Assembly: GCA_965230225.1 (NCBI GenBank)
Contig: CBDDKM010000001.1
Span: 217,651-281,650 of the forward strand
DNA: 64,000 nt
Direction of reading: 5' to 3'
Source: CALSMU01 sp965230225
GTDB taxonomy: Bacteria > Bacteroidota > Bacteroidia > Flavobacteriales_D > Parvicellaceae
The notes below the pieces were generated by a model, which was not told where the DNA came from, made no database searches, and worked only from the letters and a program-made list of their open reading frames with translations. Positions 1 through 9,316 of this stretch are shown one piece after another (the stretch's first letter is position 1; each line of letters begins with the position of its first letter). The translations under genes and the position numbers were made by a program.

Positions 1-1
1 C

Positions 2-2698
2 TCTCCTTATACCTTTAGCTCTTTAGGGGTTAACTCTTATGTGGTAGATGTGACTGATGGAAATTGTACGGTAACTAGTTCTTCTGTAACAGTGTCCAAT
101 CCGGCAATTCCACCTGCTCCTGTAGCAGGAACGGATGCTACTTATTGCGATGGAGATGCAATGGTGGATTTGACTGCAACAGCAGGAAGCGGAGGTACTC
201 TTACCTGGTATGATGATGGTGCTCTAACCAATGTGGTGGGTACTGGGACTACTTTAACTCCTTCTAATACCATTGGAGCGACAACTTATTATGTAACTGA
301 AACGGTTGCCGGATGTGAGAGTCCTTCTACTCAGGTTACAGTTACTATTAATGCTTTGCCTTTAGCTCCAGTCGCTGGAACTAATGCTGTGTATTGCGAT
401 GGTGATGCAATTGCTGACTTAACTGCTACAGCTGGCAGTGGAGGAACGTTAAATTGGTACGATGATGCTGGTTTAACCAACAATATTGGAACAGGAGCAG
501 TGTACTCACCAGCTACAGCAGTTGGAAGTTATACTTATTATGTAGCAGAAACGGTTGCGGGTTGTGAGGGGCCTGCAAGTATGGTTACAGTAGATATTAA
601 TCCATTGCCATCGTTTACAGTTACTCCAACTGATCCAATCACTTGTGGTGGAGTTGAAGGAGAGTTGTTAATTGATGGGTTGGATAATAATACATCATAT
701 AATGTTACCTATACAGATGATGGAAACGCTGTAGGGCCAACTTCTTTAACGTCTAATGGGTCTGGGCAAATCCTGATTTCAGGATTGAATGCCGGAAGTT
801 ATACTAATATAATAGTAGAATTAAATGGATGTAGCACAACCGATTCAGGGCCATACAACTTAAGTGATCCAAATGCTCCGGTGTATACTGTGTCTACAAC
901 TGATCCAGCTACCTGTGGAGGGATGGGAGATATTACGCTAGTTGGGTTAACTCCTGGAGCTGCTTATAATGTTACTTATGATGATGATGGAACTACTGTT
1001 GGTCCAACTTCTATGGCGGCAGATGTAAATGGAGATATTTTGATTTCTAATCTGGATGCAGGAGTGTATGATAACTTTGTTGTGGAAGCTTCTGGATGTT
1101 CTACTCCTGATGCTGGCCCTTATGTGTTGTCAGATCCAATTGCTCCAACCTTTACGGTGAGTACATCGGATCCAACCTCTTGTGCTTCGGCTACAGGAAG
1201 TATTACATTGAGTAATCTAACTCCTGGGGCTACCTATAATGTTACTTATGATGATGATGGAGCTACTGTTGGTCCAGCTTCAATGACAGCGGATGTAAAT
1301 GGTGATATTTTGATTTCTAATCTGGATGCCGGAAGTTATACCAATATAACAGTAGAAGAATTTAACTGTTCTACAACTGATCCATTGGGGTACACTTTAA
1401 GTGATCCGGGAGCACCAACATACTCAGTGTTGCCAAATGATCCTACTACTTGTGGTGGGAATGATGGGTATATTGTATTAACCGGGCTGAACCCAGGGGA
1501 TACATATAATGTTACCTACAGTGACGATGGAAGCGTTGTTGGTCCAACTGGGATGACAGCTGATCCGTCAGGAATAATTACGATTAGTAACCTTGATGCC
1601 GGAAGTTATACTAATATTGTTGTAGAACTGTTAGGGTGTACAACTCCGGATGCTGGTCCATACACTTTATCTGATCCTGCTGCTCCGGTTCCTCCAATTG
1701 CATCAGCTGATGCTTCTTATTGTGATGGTGATGTTGTGACGGATGTATCAGGAGCCGCTAATGGAGGTGGTACCTTGAACTGGTATGATGATGCAGGGCT
1801 AACCAATAATATAGGAACAGGGGCTACCTATACACCTGGTTCTACAGTAGGAACTTATACCTATTATATAACGGAGACTATTAATAACTGTGAGAGTCAA
1901 CCTGACTCAGTTACTGTAATTGTTAATTCATTACCTGCTGATCCGGTGGCTAGTGTAGATGCCTCTTACTGTCCTGGTGATACAGTTGCAGATGTGTCGG
2001 TAACGGGTGCTGGAGGTACTTATATCTGGTATGATGATGCTGGTCTGACAAATCAAGTAGGAACTGGATCAAGTATAACTCCTTCGGGGGTGCAAGGAAG
2101 CACTACCTATTACGTGATAGAAGAAGATGCGAATGGATGTCAGAGTGGAGCTGATGATGTAGTGGTAACTGTAAATGCAGGTCCGACTGCTTCGTTTGTG
2201 CCAACGCCGGACAATGGAAACATTCCGCTACAGGTGTATTTCGATAATACATCGGTGGGTGGAAATACTTATGGATGGGATTTAGGAGATGGAACAACCT
2301 CTTCTCAGTTTGATCCAACTAATACTTATACAGAGGTAGGTACTTATACAGCTACATTAACAGTAACTGATACTAATGGGTGTGTAAGTGTGTATTCCGC
2401 AGACATTACGACCGAAGGAACTTCTACTTTGATTATACCTAATGTATTCTCGCCAAACAACGATGGAGTAAATGATGTGTTCAATTTATCTGGTACTAAT
2501 ATAGTAGAGGTAGATGGTGCCATTATTAATCGTTGGGGGCAGGTGTTGTTCACTATCAATGCGTTACAGGCTGGATGGGATGGAATGACCCTATCTGGAG
2601 TGCCGGCTGCAGAAGGGACTTATTACTATATAATAAAGGCAACAGGTGCTGATGGGACACAATATGAGTATGAAGGCCCACTCCAATTAATTAGATAA
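2..2698 (+). CDS. Partial repeat-rich surface protein with gliding-motility C-terminal (CHU_C) domain
   Basis: The reading frame is open from base 2, so the true start lies upstream; a GTG at 41 is only an internal codon. The visible part (about 899 residues) is modular. It has two Ig-like units with a YCDGD motif (about 116-607), four units of about 89 residues beginning near a DP..TCGG motif (608-1681), two more Ig-like units (about 1682-2176), one PKD domain (GWDLGDG, about 2177-2410) and a C-terminal domain starting IPNVFSPNNDGVND (about 2430-2698). In Bacteroidota that last domain is the CHU_C/gliding-motility type, which sends proteins through the type IX secretion system to the cell surface. 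The repeats suggest an adhesin or matrix protein; the ligand cannot be told. A strong terminator follows. Family assignment is firm, function is inferred. Confidence 0.9.
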   Translation, partial: SPYTFSSLGVNSYVVDVTDGNCTVTSSSVTVSNPAIPPAPVAGTDATYCDGDAMVDLTATAGSGGTLTWYDDGALTNVVGTGTTLTPSNTIGATTYYVTETVAGCESPSTQVTVTINALPLAPVAGTNAVYCDGDAIADLTATAGSGGTLNWYDDAGLTNNIGTGAVYSPATAVGSYTYYVAETVAGCEGPASMVTVDINPLPSFTVTPTDPITCGGVEGELLIDGLDNNTSYNVTYTDDGNAVGPTSLTSNGSGQILISGLNAGSYTNIIVELNGCSTTDSGPYNLSDPNAPVYTVSTTDPATCGGMGDITLVGLTPGAAYNVTYDDDGTTVGPTSMAADVNGDILISNLDAGVYDNFVVEASGCSTPDAGPYVLSDPIAPTFTVSTSDPTSCASATGSITLSNLTPGATYNVTYDDDGATVGPASMTADVNGDILISNLDAGSYTNITVEEFNCSTTDPLGYTLSDPGAPTYSVLPNDPTTCGGNDGYIVLTGLNPGDTYNVTYSDDGSVVGPTGMTADPSGIITISNLDAGSYTNIVVELLGCTTPDAGPYTLSDPAAPVPPIASADASYCDGDVVTDVSGAANGGGTLNWYDDAGLTNNIGTGATYTPGSTVGTYTYYITETINNCESQPDSVTVIVNSLPADPVASVDASYCPGDTVADVSVTGAGGTYIWYDDAGLTNQVGTGSSITPSGVQGSTTYYVIEEDANGCQSGADDVVVTVNAGPTASFVPTPDNGNIPLQVYFDNTSVGGNTYGWDLGDGTTSSQFDPTNTYTEVGTYTATLTVTDTNGCVSVYSADITTEGTSTLIIPNVFSPNNDGVNDVFNLSGTNIVEVDGAIINRWGQVLFTINALQAGWDGMTLSGVPAAEGTYYYIIKATGADGTQYEYEGPLQLIR
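608..1681 (+). repeat. Four tandem about 267-bp coding repeats
   Basis: Units begin near 608, 875, 1142 and 1412. Each encodes a TCGG-like start (Cys-Ala-Ser in unit 3), a YNVTY.DDG core and an SDP end. Units 2 and 3 are almost identical in DNA over about 95 bases (968-1063 against 1241-1336), which implies recent duplication or gene conversion. Confidence 0.85.
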
Positions 2699-2720
2699 CT
2701 AGTACTGAATATTTTATAAA

Positions 2721-2752
2721 AAAGCACTCCTTTTTAGGGGTGCTTTTTTTTT
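2721..2752 (+). terminator. Rho-independent terminator after the CHU_C gene
   Basis: A 10-bp stem (AAAGCACTCC with GGGGTGCTTT, one G-T pair) around a short loop is followed by a run of T. It separates the surface-protein gene from the ribosomal block. Confidence 0.9.
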
Positions 2753-2788
2753 ATTGACAGAAATAAGTTAAAAAAAGGGATTGCCGGA

Positions 2789-2818
2789 TTGGATAATAAA
2801 AATATTCTATTACCTTTG
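2789..2818 (+). promoter_or_regulatory. Bacteroidota-type promoter for the str/S10/spc/alpha block
   Basis: TTG at 2789-2791 and TACCTTTG at 2811-2818, separated by 19 bases, match the -33 TTG and -7 TAnnTTTG elements used by the primary sigma factor of this phylum. Transcription should start a few bases after 2818, about 45 bases before rpsL. Confidence 0.8.
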
Positions 2819-2822
2819 CAAC

Positions 2823-2842
2823 CCCTAAAAATGACTTTAGGG
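2823..2842 (+). promoter_or_regulatory. Leader hairpin upstream of rpsL
   Basis: CCCTAAA and TTTAGGG form a perfect 7-bp stem with a 6-base loop, at the predicted 5' end of the mRNA. No T-run follows, so it is not a terminator. It could stabilise the 5' end or bind a ribosomal protein; neither is shown by the sequence. Confidence 0.5.
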
Positions 2843-2867
2843 TAAAAACATTTAGAATTATTAGAAT

Positions 2868-3245
2868 ATGCCTACGATTCAACAGTTAGTTAGAAAGGGA
2901 AGACAGTCTAAAGTAAAGGTGAGTAAATCAGCTGCTTTGGATTCATGCCCTCAACGTAGAGGTGTTTGTGTAAGAGTTTACACAACCACTCCCAAGAAAC
3001 CTAACTCTGCAATGAGAAAAGTTGCTAGGGTTAGATTAACCAACGGTAAAGAGGTGAATGCCTATATCGGTGGTGAAGGTCACAACTTGCAGGAGCATAG
3101 TATTGTATTAGTAAGAGGTGGAAGAGTAAAAGATCTTCCAGGGGTTCGTTATCACGTAGTACGTGGTGCCTTAGATACCGCTGGTGTAGAAGGAAGAACT
3201 CAACGTCGATCTAAATACGGAACTAAAAGACCAAAGAAAAAATAA
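2868..3245 (+). CDS. rpsL: 30S ribosomal protein S12
   Basis: 125 residues (E. coli 124). S12 lies at the decoding centre and controls accuracy. The signature TTTPKKPNSAMRK is at 39-51, with Lys43 and Lys44 intact as in streptomycin-sensitive proteins; the second loop (VKDLPGVRYH) is also unaltered. It is the first gene of the 33-gene block and is followed 15 bases later by rpsG. Confidence 0.98.
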   Translation: MPTIQQLVRKGRQSKVKVSKSAALDSCPQRRGVCVRVYTTTPKKPNSAMRKVARVRLTNGKEVNAYIGGEGHNLQEHSIVLVRGGRVKDLPGVRYHVVRGALDTAGVEGRTQRRSKYGTKRPKKK

Positions 3246-3260
3246 ATTTAAGAGAAGGTC

Positions 3261-3734
3261 ATGAGAAGAAGAAAAGCAAAACAGCATATCATATTGCCTG
3301 ATCCAAAATTTAAAGATGTTCAGGTTACGAAATTTGTAAACAACTTGATGCTTGCAGGAAAGAAAAGTACTGCATTTACTATTTTCTACGATGCAATTGA
3401 GATCGTAGATGAGAAGTCAGGTGAAGAAGAAAACGGTCTTGATGTTTGGAAGAAAGCGTTAGTAAATGTTACTCCAGGTGTTGAGGTAAAGAGTAGAAGA
3501 GTTGGTGGGGCAACTTTCCAAATTCCTACTCCGGTAAGAGAAAGTAGAAAGAATTCTATGGCAATGAAATGGTTAATCGGATTTGCTCGTAAGAGAAACG
3601 AAAAAACCATGAGTCAAAAGTTAGCTGCTGAGATTTTAGCTGCTGCTAAAGAAGAAGGAGCTGCTTTCAAAAAGAAAGAAGATACTCACAGAATGGCAGA
3701 GGCAAACAAAGCATTCTCCCACTTTAGATTTTAA
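3261..3734 (+). CDS. rpsG: 30S ribosomal protein S7
   Basis: 157 residues, the normal length. S7 nucleates assembly of the 30S head and binds the 3' domain of 16S rRNA. It starts MRRRKAKQH, a common Bacteroidota start, and keeps the conserved GGATFQIPTPVR stretch near residue 82. It sits between rpsL and fusA as in most bacteria. Confidence 0.98.
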   Translation: MRRRKAKQHIILPDPKFKDVQVTKFVNNLMLAGKKSTAFTIFYDAIEIVDEKSGEEENGLDVWKKALVNVTPGVEVKSRRVGGATFQIPTPVRESRKNSMAMKWLIGFARKRNEKTMSQKLAAEILAAAKEEGAAFKKKEDTHRMAEANKAFSHFRF

Positions 3735-3760
3735 TAGTTAACCGTATTTACCATAGAACA

Positions 3761-5866
3761 ATGGCAAAAAGAGATTTAAAATACACAAGAAACATTGGAA
3801 TTATGGCTCACGTTGATGCCGGTAAGACAACAACGACTGAGCGTATTCTTTATTACACGGGAGTTTCTCACAAAATTGGTGAGGTGCATGATGGTGCTGC
3901 AACCATGGACTGGATGGAGCAGGAGCAAGAAAGAGGGATTACTATTACCTCTGCTGCTACCACTGTATTCTGGAATTACAATGATGAAGAGTTCAAGATT
4001 AACATTATCGATACTCCTGGTCACGTTGACTTTACTGTTGAGGTAGAGCGTTCACTACGTGTATTAGATGGATCTGTTGCGTTGTTCTGTGCTTCTAGTG
4101 GAGTTGAGCCGCAATCAGAAACAGTTTGGAGACAAGCTGATAAATATAAAGTTCCAAGAATCGGATTCATTAACAAAATGGATAGAATTGGAGCTGACTT
4201 CTTTGGTTGTATTGAGCAAATTAAGGAGAGATTAGGGGCTAATCCTGTTCCTGTTACTATTCCGATTGGAGCAGAAGATGATTTCAAAGGAGTGGTTGAT
4301 TTGATCAAAATGAAGGCGATCGTTTGGAACGATGAAACCAATGGAATGGATTTCGACGTTTTGGATATTCCAGAAGATTTAGTTGATGAGGCTAACGAGT
4401 GGAAAGAGAAATTAGTTGAAGCTGTTGCCGAAAGCGATGAGTCTTTGATGGAGAAATTCTTTGAAGATCCAGATTCAATTACAGAAAGAGAAATGTTAGA
4501 TGCAATTCGTGTATCTACAATTAATATGACTATCAATCCAATTATTTGTGGTTCTGCCTTTAAAAACAAAGGAGTTCAAACATTATTGGATTACGTAATG
4601 GAGTTCTTGCCTTCTCCACTTGATATTGGAGCTGTTGAAGGAACTGATATGGATTCAGGTGAGCCTGCTACTAGAGAGCCTCAAAATTCTGAGCCAATGT
4701 CAGCATTAGCATTTAAAATTGCTACTGATCCTTTCGTAGGGCGTCTTTGTTTCTTCAGAATGTATTCTGGAGTTCTAAACGCAGGTTCTTATATTTTCAA
4801 CCCAAGAACAGGGAAGAAAGAAAGAATCTCTAGAATTTTCCAAATGCACTCAAATAAGCAAAATGCTTTAGATAAAATCGAAGCTGGTGATATTGGTGCA
4901 GGTGTAGGATTTAAAGATATCCGTACCGGAGATACTCTTTGTGATGAAAAGAATCCAATCGTTCTTGAGTCTATGGAGTTCCCTGATCCGGTAATTGGAA
5001 TTGCAATTGAGCCAAAAACTAAGGCAGATGTAGATAAAATGGGAATCGGGTTATCTAAACTTTCTGAAGAGGATCCAACTTTCCAAATCAAAACTGACGA
5101 AGATTCAGGTCAAACTATTATCTCAGGAATGGGAGAGCTTCACTTGGAAGTATTGATCGATCGTCTGAAAAGAGAATTCAAGGTTGAGGTAAATGAGGGA
5201 GCTCCTCAGGTTTCTTACAAAGAAGCTATTACTCAAGCTGCTGATCATAGAGAGGTTTATAAGAAACAATCTGGTGGACGTGGTAAATTCGCGGATATCG
5301 TTGTTAAAATTTCTCCTGCAGAAGAAGGTCAAACTGGACTGAAATTCATCAACAGTATTAAAGGTGGTAACGTTCCTAAAGAATATATCCCGTCTGTTGA
5401 GAAAGGATTTGAGCAAGCAATGAAGAATGGGGTTCTTGCTGGATATCCAATGGATAGCATGCAAGTAGAGTTAGTTGATGGGTCTTTCCACGCAGTGGAT
5501 TCTGATTCATTGTCTTTCGAGCTTTGTGCAAAAATGGCTTATAAAGCAGCGGCACCTAACTTAGGGGCAAAGATTCTTGAGCCAATCATGAAGTTGGAAG
5601 TAGTTACTCCAGAAGCCAATATGGGGGATGTAGTAGGTGACTTGAACAGAAGAAGAGGTCAAATCGACGGAATGGATGATAGAAACGGAGCTAAGGTTAT
5701 TAAGGCGTTAGTACCACTTTCTGAAATGTTTGGATATGTTACTCAATTGAGAACAATTTCTTCTGGTCGTGCAACTTCTACAATGGAGTTCGGACACTAT
5801 GCTGAATGTCCAAGAAATATTGCTGACGAAGTAATCGCTAAAGCAAAAGGAAAAGTAGAAGCTTAA
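3761..5866 (+). CDS. fusA: Elongation factor G
   Basis: 701 residues. This GTPase drives translocation of tRNA and mRNA on the ribosome. The GTP-binding motifs are clear: AHVDAGKTT at 16-24, RGITI at 58-62, DTPGH at 84-88 and NKMD at 138-141, followed by the usual domains II-V. It is third in the block, but tuf, which follows fusA in proteobacteria, is absent; rpsJ comes next after 19 bases. Confidence 0.98.
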   Translation: MAKRDLKYTRNIGIMAHVDAGKTTTTERILYYTGVSHKIGEVHDGAATMDWMEQEQERGITITSAATTVFWNYNDEEFKINIIDTPGHVDFTVEVERSLRVLDGSVALFCASSGVEPQSETVWRQADKYKVPRIGFINKMDRIGADFFGCIEQIKERLGANPVPVTIPIGAEDDFKGVVDLIKMKAIVWNDETNGMDFDVLDIPEDLVDEANEWKEKLVEAVAESDESLMEKFFEDPDSITEREMLDAIRVSTINMTINPIICGSAFKNKGVQTLLDYVMEFLPSPLDIGAVEGTDMDSGEPATREPQNSEPMSALAFKIATDPFVGRLCFFRMYSGVLNAGSYIFNPRTGKKERISRIFQMHSNKQNALDKIEAGDIGAGVGFKDIRTGDTLCDEKNPIVLESMEFPDPVIGIAIEPKTKADVDKMGIGLSKLSEEDPTFQIKTDEDSGQTIISGMGELHLEVLIDRLKREFKVEVNEGAPQVSYKEAITQAADHREVYKKQSGGRGKFADIVVKISPAEEGQTGLKFINSIKGGNVPKEYIPSVEKGFEQAMKNGVLAGYPMDSMQVELVDGSFHAVDSDSLSFELCAKMAYKAAAPNLGAKILEPIMKLEVVTPEANMGDVVGDLNRRRGQIDGMDDRNGAKVIKALVPLSEMFGYVTQLRTISSGRATSTMEFGHYAECPRNIADEVIAKAKGKVEA

Positions 5867-5885
5867 TTGATATAAGGGATCGAAA

Positions 5886-6191
5886 ATGAATCAAAAAATT
5901 AGAATAAAGCTAAAATCATACGATCACAACTTGGTTGACAAGTCAGCTGAGAAGATTGTAAAGACTGTAAAGACAACTGGTGCTGTAGTTAGTGGGCCAA
6001 TTCCACTTCCAACTCACAAAAGAATTTATACAGTATTGAGATCACCACACGTAAACAAAAAGTCGCGTGAACAATTTCAGTTATGTTCATACAAAAGATT
6101 AATGGATATCTATAGCTCTTCTGCTAAGACCATTGATGCTTTGATGAAATTGGAATTGCCAAGTGGTGTTGAAGTAGAAATTAAAGTGTAA
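5886..6191 (+). CDS. rpsJ: 30S ribosomal protein S10
   Basis: 101 residues (E. coli 103). S10 is part of the 30S head and, as NusE, of antitermination complexes. The conserved GPIPLPT and SPHVNKKSREQF stretches are present. It joins the str part of the block directly to the S10 part. Confidence 0.97.
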   Translation: MNQKIRIKLKSYDHNLVDKSAEKIVKTVKTTGAVVSGPIPLPTHKRIYTVLRSPHVNKKSREQFQLCSYKRLMDIYSSSAKTIDALMKLELPSGVEVEIKV

Positions 6192-6210
6192 TTATATAAC
6201 GCTAAGCATT

Positions 6211-6825
6211 ATGGCTGGTATCATAGGAAAAAAGATAGGGATGACTAGCATCTACAGTGCCGAGGGTAAGAATTTACCATGCACGCTGATTGAAGCTGGG
6301 CCTTGTGTGGTTACGCAAATCAAAACCAATGAAAAGGATGGTTACGAAGCTGTTCAGATTGGTTACGATGAGCGTAAGGAGAAAAACACTCCTGCACCAT
6401 TGAAGGGTCACTTTAAGAAAGCAGGCACTAGCCCTAAGAAAAAGCTAGTAGAGTTTGACGGATTTGAAGACGTTAAACTAGGAGATGAAGTTACTGTTGA
6501 GATTTTCTCTGAAGGAGAATTTGTTGACGTAGTTGGAACCTCTAAAGGAAAAGGATTCCAGGGGGTAGTAAAAAGACACAACTTTAGAGGTGTTGGAGAT
6601 GCTACTCACGGACAGCACAACAGAATGCGTGCTCCGGGATCTATCGGTGCGGCTTCGTACCCTGCTCGTGTTTTCAAAGGAATGAAAATGGGTGGGCAAA
6701 CAGGAAACGCTCGAGTTAAACAAGGAAATCTTCAAGTAGTTAAAGTTCTTGCAGATCGCAACATTATCGTTGTTAAAGGATCTGTTCCAGGAGCTAAAGG
6801 TTCATACGTAATTGTTGAGAAATAA
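6211..6825 (+). CDS. rplC: 50S ribosomal protein L3
   Basis: 204 residues (E. coli 209). L3 starts 50S assembly and reaches the peptidyl transferase centre. It begins MAGIIGKKIGMT, the usual L3 start, and has the HGQHNRMRAPGSIG loop that approaches the active site. Its stop codon overlaps the rplD start by one base (TAATG). Confidence 0.98.
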   Translation: MAGIIGKKIGMTSIYSAEGKNLPCTLIEAGPCVVTQIKTNEKDGYEAVQIGYDERKEKNTPAPLKGHFKKAGTSPKKKLVEFDGFEDVKLGDEVTVEIFSEGEFVDVVGTSKGKGFQGVVKRHNFRGVGDATHGQHNRMRAPGSIGAASYPARVFKGMKMGGQTGNARVKQGNLQVVKVLADRNIIVVKGSVPGAKGSYVIVEK

Positions 6826-7448
6826 TGGAAATATCAGTATATAACATAAGCGGAAAAGAGACTTCTAAGAAAGTTAGCTTGAGTGACGATATTTTCGGAA
6901 TCGAGCCTAATGATCACGCAATCTATTTAGACGTGAAATTGTACTTGGCTAACCAACGTCAAGGAACTCACAAAGCTAAAGAAAGAGGAGAGATCACTGG
7001 AAGTACAAGAAAAATTAAGAAACAAAAAGGAACTGGTACTGCTCGTGCGGGTAGTATCAAAAATCCTTTGTTCAAAGGTGGAGGTAGAGTATTTGGACCA
7101 AAACCAAGAAACTATAGTTTCAAGTTGAATAAAAAACTTAGAAAAGTTGCACGTAAGTCAGCGTTAAGTTACAAGGCAAAAGATAACAACATCATGGTAT
7201 TGGAAGACTTCAGTTTTGAGGCTCCAAAAACTAAAGAATTTGTTAATGTTTTGAATAACCTGAAATTGAACGATACTAAAACCCTTTTCATCTTGGGAGA
7301 AGAAAACAAGAACGTTTATTTGTCTTCAAGAAATATTAAAGGAAACAAAGTAGTATCGGCTGACAGCATCAGTACTTACGATGTATTAAACGCAAACCAA
7401 GTAGTGATTGCTGAAAGTGCTATCTCTAAAATTGAAAACCTTTTTTAA
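6825..7448 (+). CDS. rplD: 50S ribosomal protein L4
   Basis: 207 residues (E. coli 201). L4 lines the peptide exit tunnel through its long loop, here the Gly/Lys-rich GTGTARAGSIKNPLFKGGG region near residues 64-86. It starts in the stop codon of rplC, which suggests coupled translation. In E. coli L4 represses this operon; no such site can be recognised here. Confidence 0.97.
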   Translation: MEISVYNISGKETSKKVSLSDDIFGIEPNDHAIYLDVKLYLANQRQGTHKAKERGEITGSTRKIKKQKGTGTARAGSIKNPLFKGGGRVFGPKPRNYSFKLNKKLRKVARKSALSYKAKDNNIMVLEDFSFEAPKTKEFVNVLNNLKLNDTKTLFILGEENKNVYLSSRNIKGNKVVSADSISTYDVLNANQVVIAESAISKIENLF

Positions 7449-7460
7449 AGATTTAAGAAG

Positions 7461-7757
7461 ATGAAAGGGATTATTCATAAGCCAATCTTAACTGAAAAAA
7501 TGACTGTTTTAGGTGAAAAGCTAAACAGATATGGATTCATCGTTGACAAGAAAGCCAACAAGATTGAAATTAAGAACGCTATCGAGAAATTGTACGGAGT
7601 GGCAGTTGACTCTGTGAACACAATGAATTATGGTGGTGGAAAGAAAAAAATGAAGTATACAAGTAAAGGAGTTGTTTTCCAAAGAAACGCTGCTTACAAA
7701 AAAGCGATTATCACCTTGGCTGAGGGAGATGTTATCGACTTGTATGAAAACATTTAA
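7461..7757 (+). CDS. rplW: 50S ribosomal protein L23
   Basis: 98 residues (E. coli 100). L23 sits at the tunnel exit and docks trigger factor and signal recognition particle. It shows the family pattern of PILTEKM near the start and a basic loop rich in Gly and Lys. Gene order rplD-rplW-rplB is the standard one. Confidence 0.96.
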   Translation: MKGIIHKPILTEKMTVLGEKLNRYGFIVDKKANKIEIKNAIEKLYGVAVDSVNTMNYGGGKKKMKYTSKGVVFQRNAAYKKAIITLAEGDVIDLYENI

Positions 7758-7776
7758 TTAGACAAACTGAATTAAA

Positions 7777-8601
7777 ATGGGATTAAGAAAATTAAAACCA
7801 ATAACACCAGGACAACGTCACAAGATCGCTAGTGATTTTGCTGAAGTTACTGCCAAAAAACCGGAGAAGTCTCTTGTAAAAGGGAAGACAAAAAACGGTG
7901 GTAGAAACAATACCGGTAAAATGACGATCAGAAACGTAGGTGGAGGTCATAAACAAAAATTAAGAACTGTTGATTTCAAAAGAAATAAAGTAGGTATTCC
8001 TGCAACAGTTAAAACAATTGAATACGATCCAGGTCGTTCTGCAAGAATCGCATTATTGGCATACGCTGATGGAGAAAAACGTTACATCGTTGCTCCTGAA
8101 GGGTTAACAGTAGGTCAAAAAATCGTTTCGGGAAAAGATGCTACTCCTGAAGTAGGAAATGCAATGTTCTTAGCAGATATTCCACTTGGAACAATTATAC
8201 ATAACATTGAGATGCAACCTGGAAAAGGTGGTGCTATCGCAAGAAGTGCAGGTTCTTTCGCTCAGCTTAACGCAAGAGATGGAAAATATGCAATTATCAA
8301 ACTTCCTTCCGGAGAGGTAAGAATGATTCTAACTACTTGTATGGCTACCATTGGGTCTGTTTCTAATGGAGAACACAGTCTTACTAGATCTGGTAAAGCA
8401 GGTAGATCAAGATGGTTAGGAAGAAGACCTCGAGTTAGAGGTGTAGCTATGAACCCAGTTGATCACCCAATGGGTGGTGGTGAAGGTAAATCTTCAGGAG
8501 GGCACCCAAGATCAAGAACTGGATTACCGGCAAAAGGATTTAAAACTAGAAGTAAAACTAAAGCTTCAAATCGATTCATTATCGATAGAAGAAAGAAATA
8601 A
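7777..8601 (+). CDS. rplB: 50S ribosomal protein L2
   Basis: 274 residues (E. coli 273). L2 is needed for subunit association and peptidyl transfer. The C-terminal stretch RGVAMNPVDHPMGGGEG contains the conserved histidine near the active centre. The start is ATG 7777, 19 bases after rplW; rpsS follows after 7 bases. Confidence 0.98.
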   Translation: MGLRKLKPITPGQRHKIASDFAEVTAKKPEKSLVKGKTKNGGRNNTGKMTIRNVGGGHKQKLRTVDFKRNKVGIPATVKTIEYDPGRSARIALLAYADGEKRYIVAPEGLTVGQKIVSGKDATPEVGNAMFLADIPLGTIIHNIEMQPGKGGAIARSAGSFAQLNARDGKYAIIKLPSGEVRMILTTCMATIGSVSNGEHSLTRSGKAGRSRWLGRRPRVRGVAMNPVDHPMGGGEGKSSGGHPRSRTGLPAKGFKTRSKTKASNRFIIDRRKK

Positions 8602-8608
8602 TTGAGAA

Positions 8609-8887
8609 ATGGCTAGATCGTTAAAAAAACCTCCATTTGTTCATTACAAACTTTTAAAGAGAGTTGATGATGCTCAGGAGTCAGGAAGTAAATCTGTGAT
8701 CAAGACTTGGTCAAGATCATCAACCATTACTCCAGATTTCGTTGGACTTACTATTGCAGTTTACAATGGAAAGAAATTCATCCCAGTATATGTTACTGAA
8801 AACATGGTTGGGCATAAATTAGGAGAATTCGCTCCAACACGTAACTACAGAGGTCACGGAGGTAAAAAAGATAAAGGCAGACGTTAG
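8609..8887 (+). CDS. rpsS: 30S ribosomal protein S19
   Basis: 92 residues, the same length as in E. coli. S19 binds 16S rRNA in the head with S13. The conserved TWSRSSTI, GHKLGEFAPTR and RGHGGKKDK segments are all present. Confidence 0.98.
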   Translation: MARSLKKPPFVHYKLLKRVDDAQESGSKSVIKTWSRSSTITPDFVGLTIAVYNGKKFIPVYVTENMVGHKLGEFAPTRNYRGHGGKKDKGRR

Positions 8888-8912
8888 AACTGGCTTATAA
8901 AAAGTTAAAGAA

Positions 8913-9308
8913 ATGGGTGCTAGAAAAAGAAATACAGCAGAACAAAGAAAGGAAGCCAAGAAAACTGTAGCTATTGCTAAGTTGAATGGTGTTCCTACCT
9001 CTCCTAGAAAAATGAGATTACTTGCTGATCTTGTAAGAGGTGAGAATATTTACACTGCATTGAACATGCTAAAATTTAGCCCGAAAGAGGCTTCAAGAAG
9101 CATGGAAAAACTTTTACTTTCTGCTATCAATAACTGGGAGCAGAAAAACGAAGGAGCTGATGCTACGGCAGCAGATCTTATCGTAAAAGAAGTTTACGTT
9201 GACAGTGGAAGAATGCTAAAAAGAGTGCAACCAGCTCCACAAGGAAGAGCGCACAGAATTAGAAAAAGATCAAACCACGTTACTATCATTGTTGATAGTG
9301 CTAAATAG
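8913..9308 (+). CDS. rplV: 50S ribosomal protein L22
   Basis: 131 residues, about 20 longer than E. coli L22 (110), mainly by a basic N-terminal extension (MGARKRNTAEQRKEAKK). The core has the TSPRKMRLLADLVRG start and the RMLKRVQPAPQGRAHRIRKR hairpin that enters the exit tunnel. The tip of that hairpin shows no obvious macrolide-resistance deletion. Confidence 0.97.
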   Translation: MGARKRNTAEQRKEAKKTVAIAKLNGVPTSPRKMRLLADLVRGENIYTALNMLKFSPKEASRSMEKLLLSAINNWEQKNEGADATAADLIVKEVYVDSGRMLKRVQPAPQGRAHRIRKRSNHVTIIVDSAK

Positions 9309-9316
9309 TTGAGTTA

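Noticed and set aside
4021..4569. 182-residue open frame on the minus strand
   Set aside because: It lies wholly inside fusA and is Ser/Ile-rich with no family resemblance; a shadow of a conserved gene.
3735..5900. Missing tuf gene as a deletion
   Set aside because: tuf is normally separate from the str operon in Bacteroidota, so its absence is expected.
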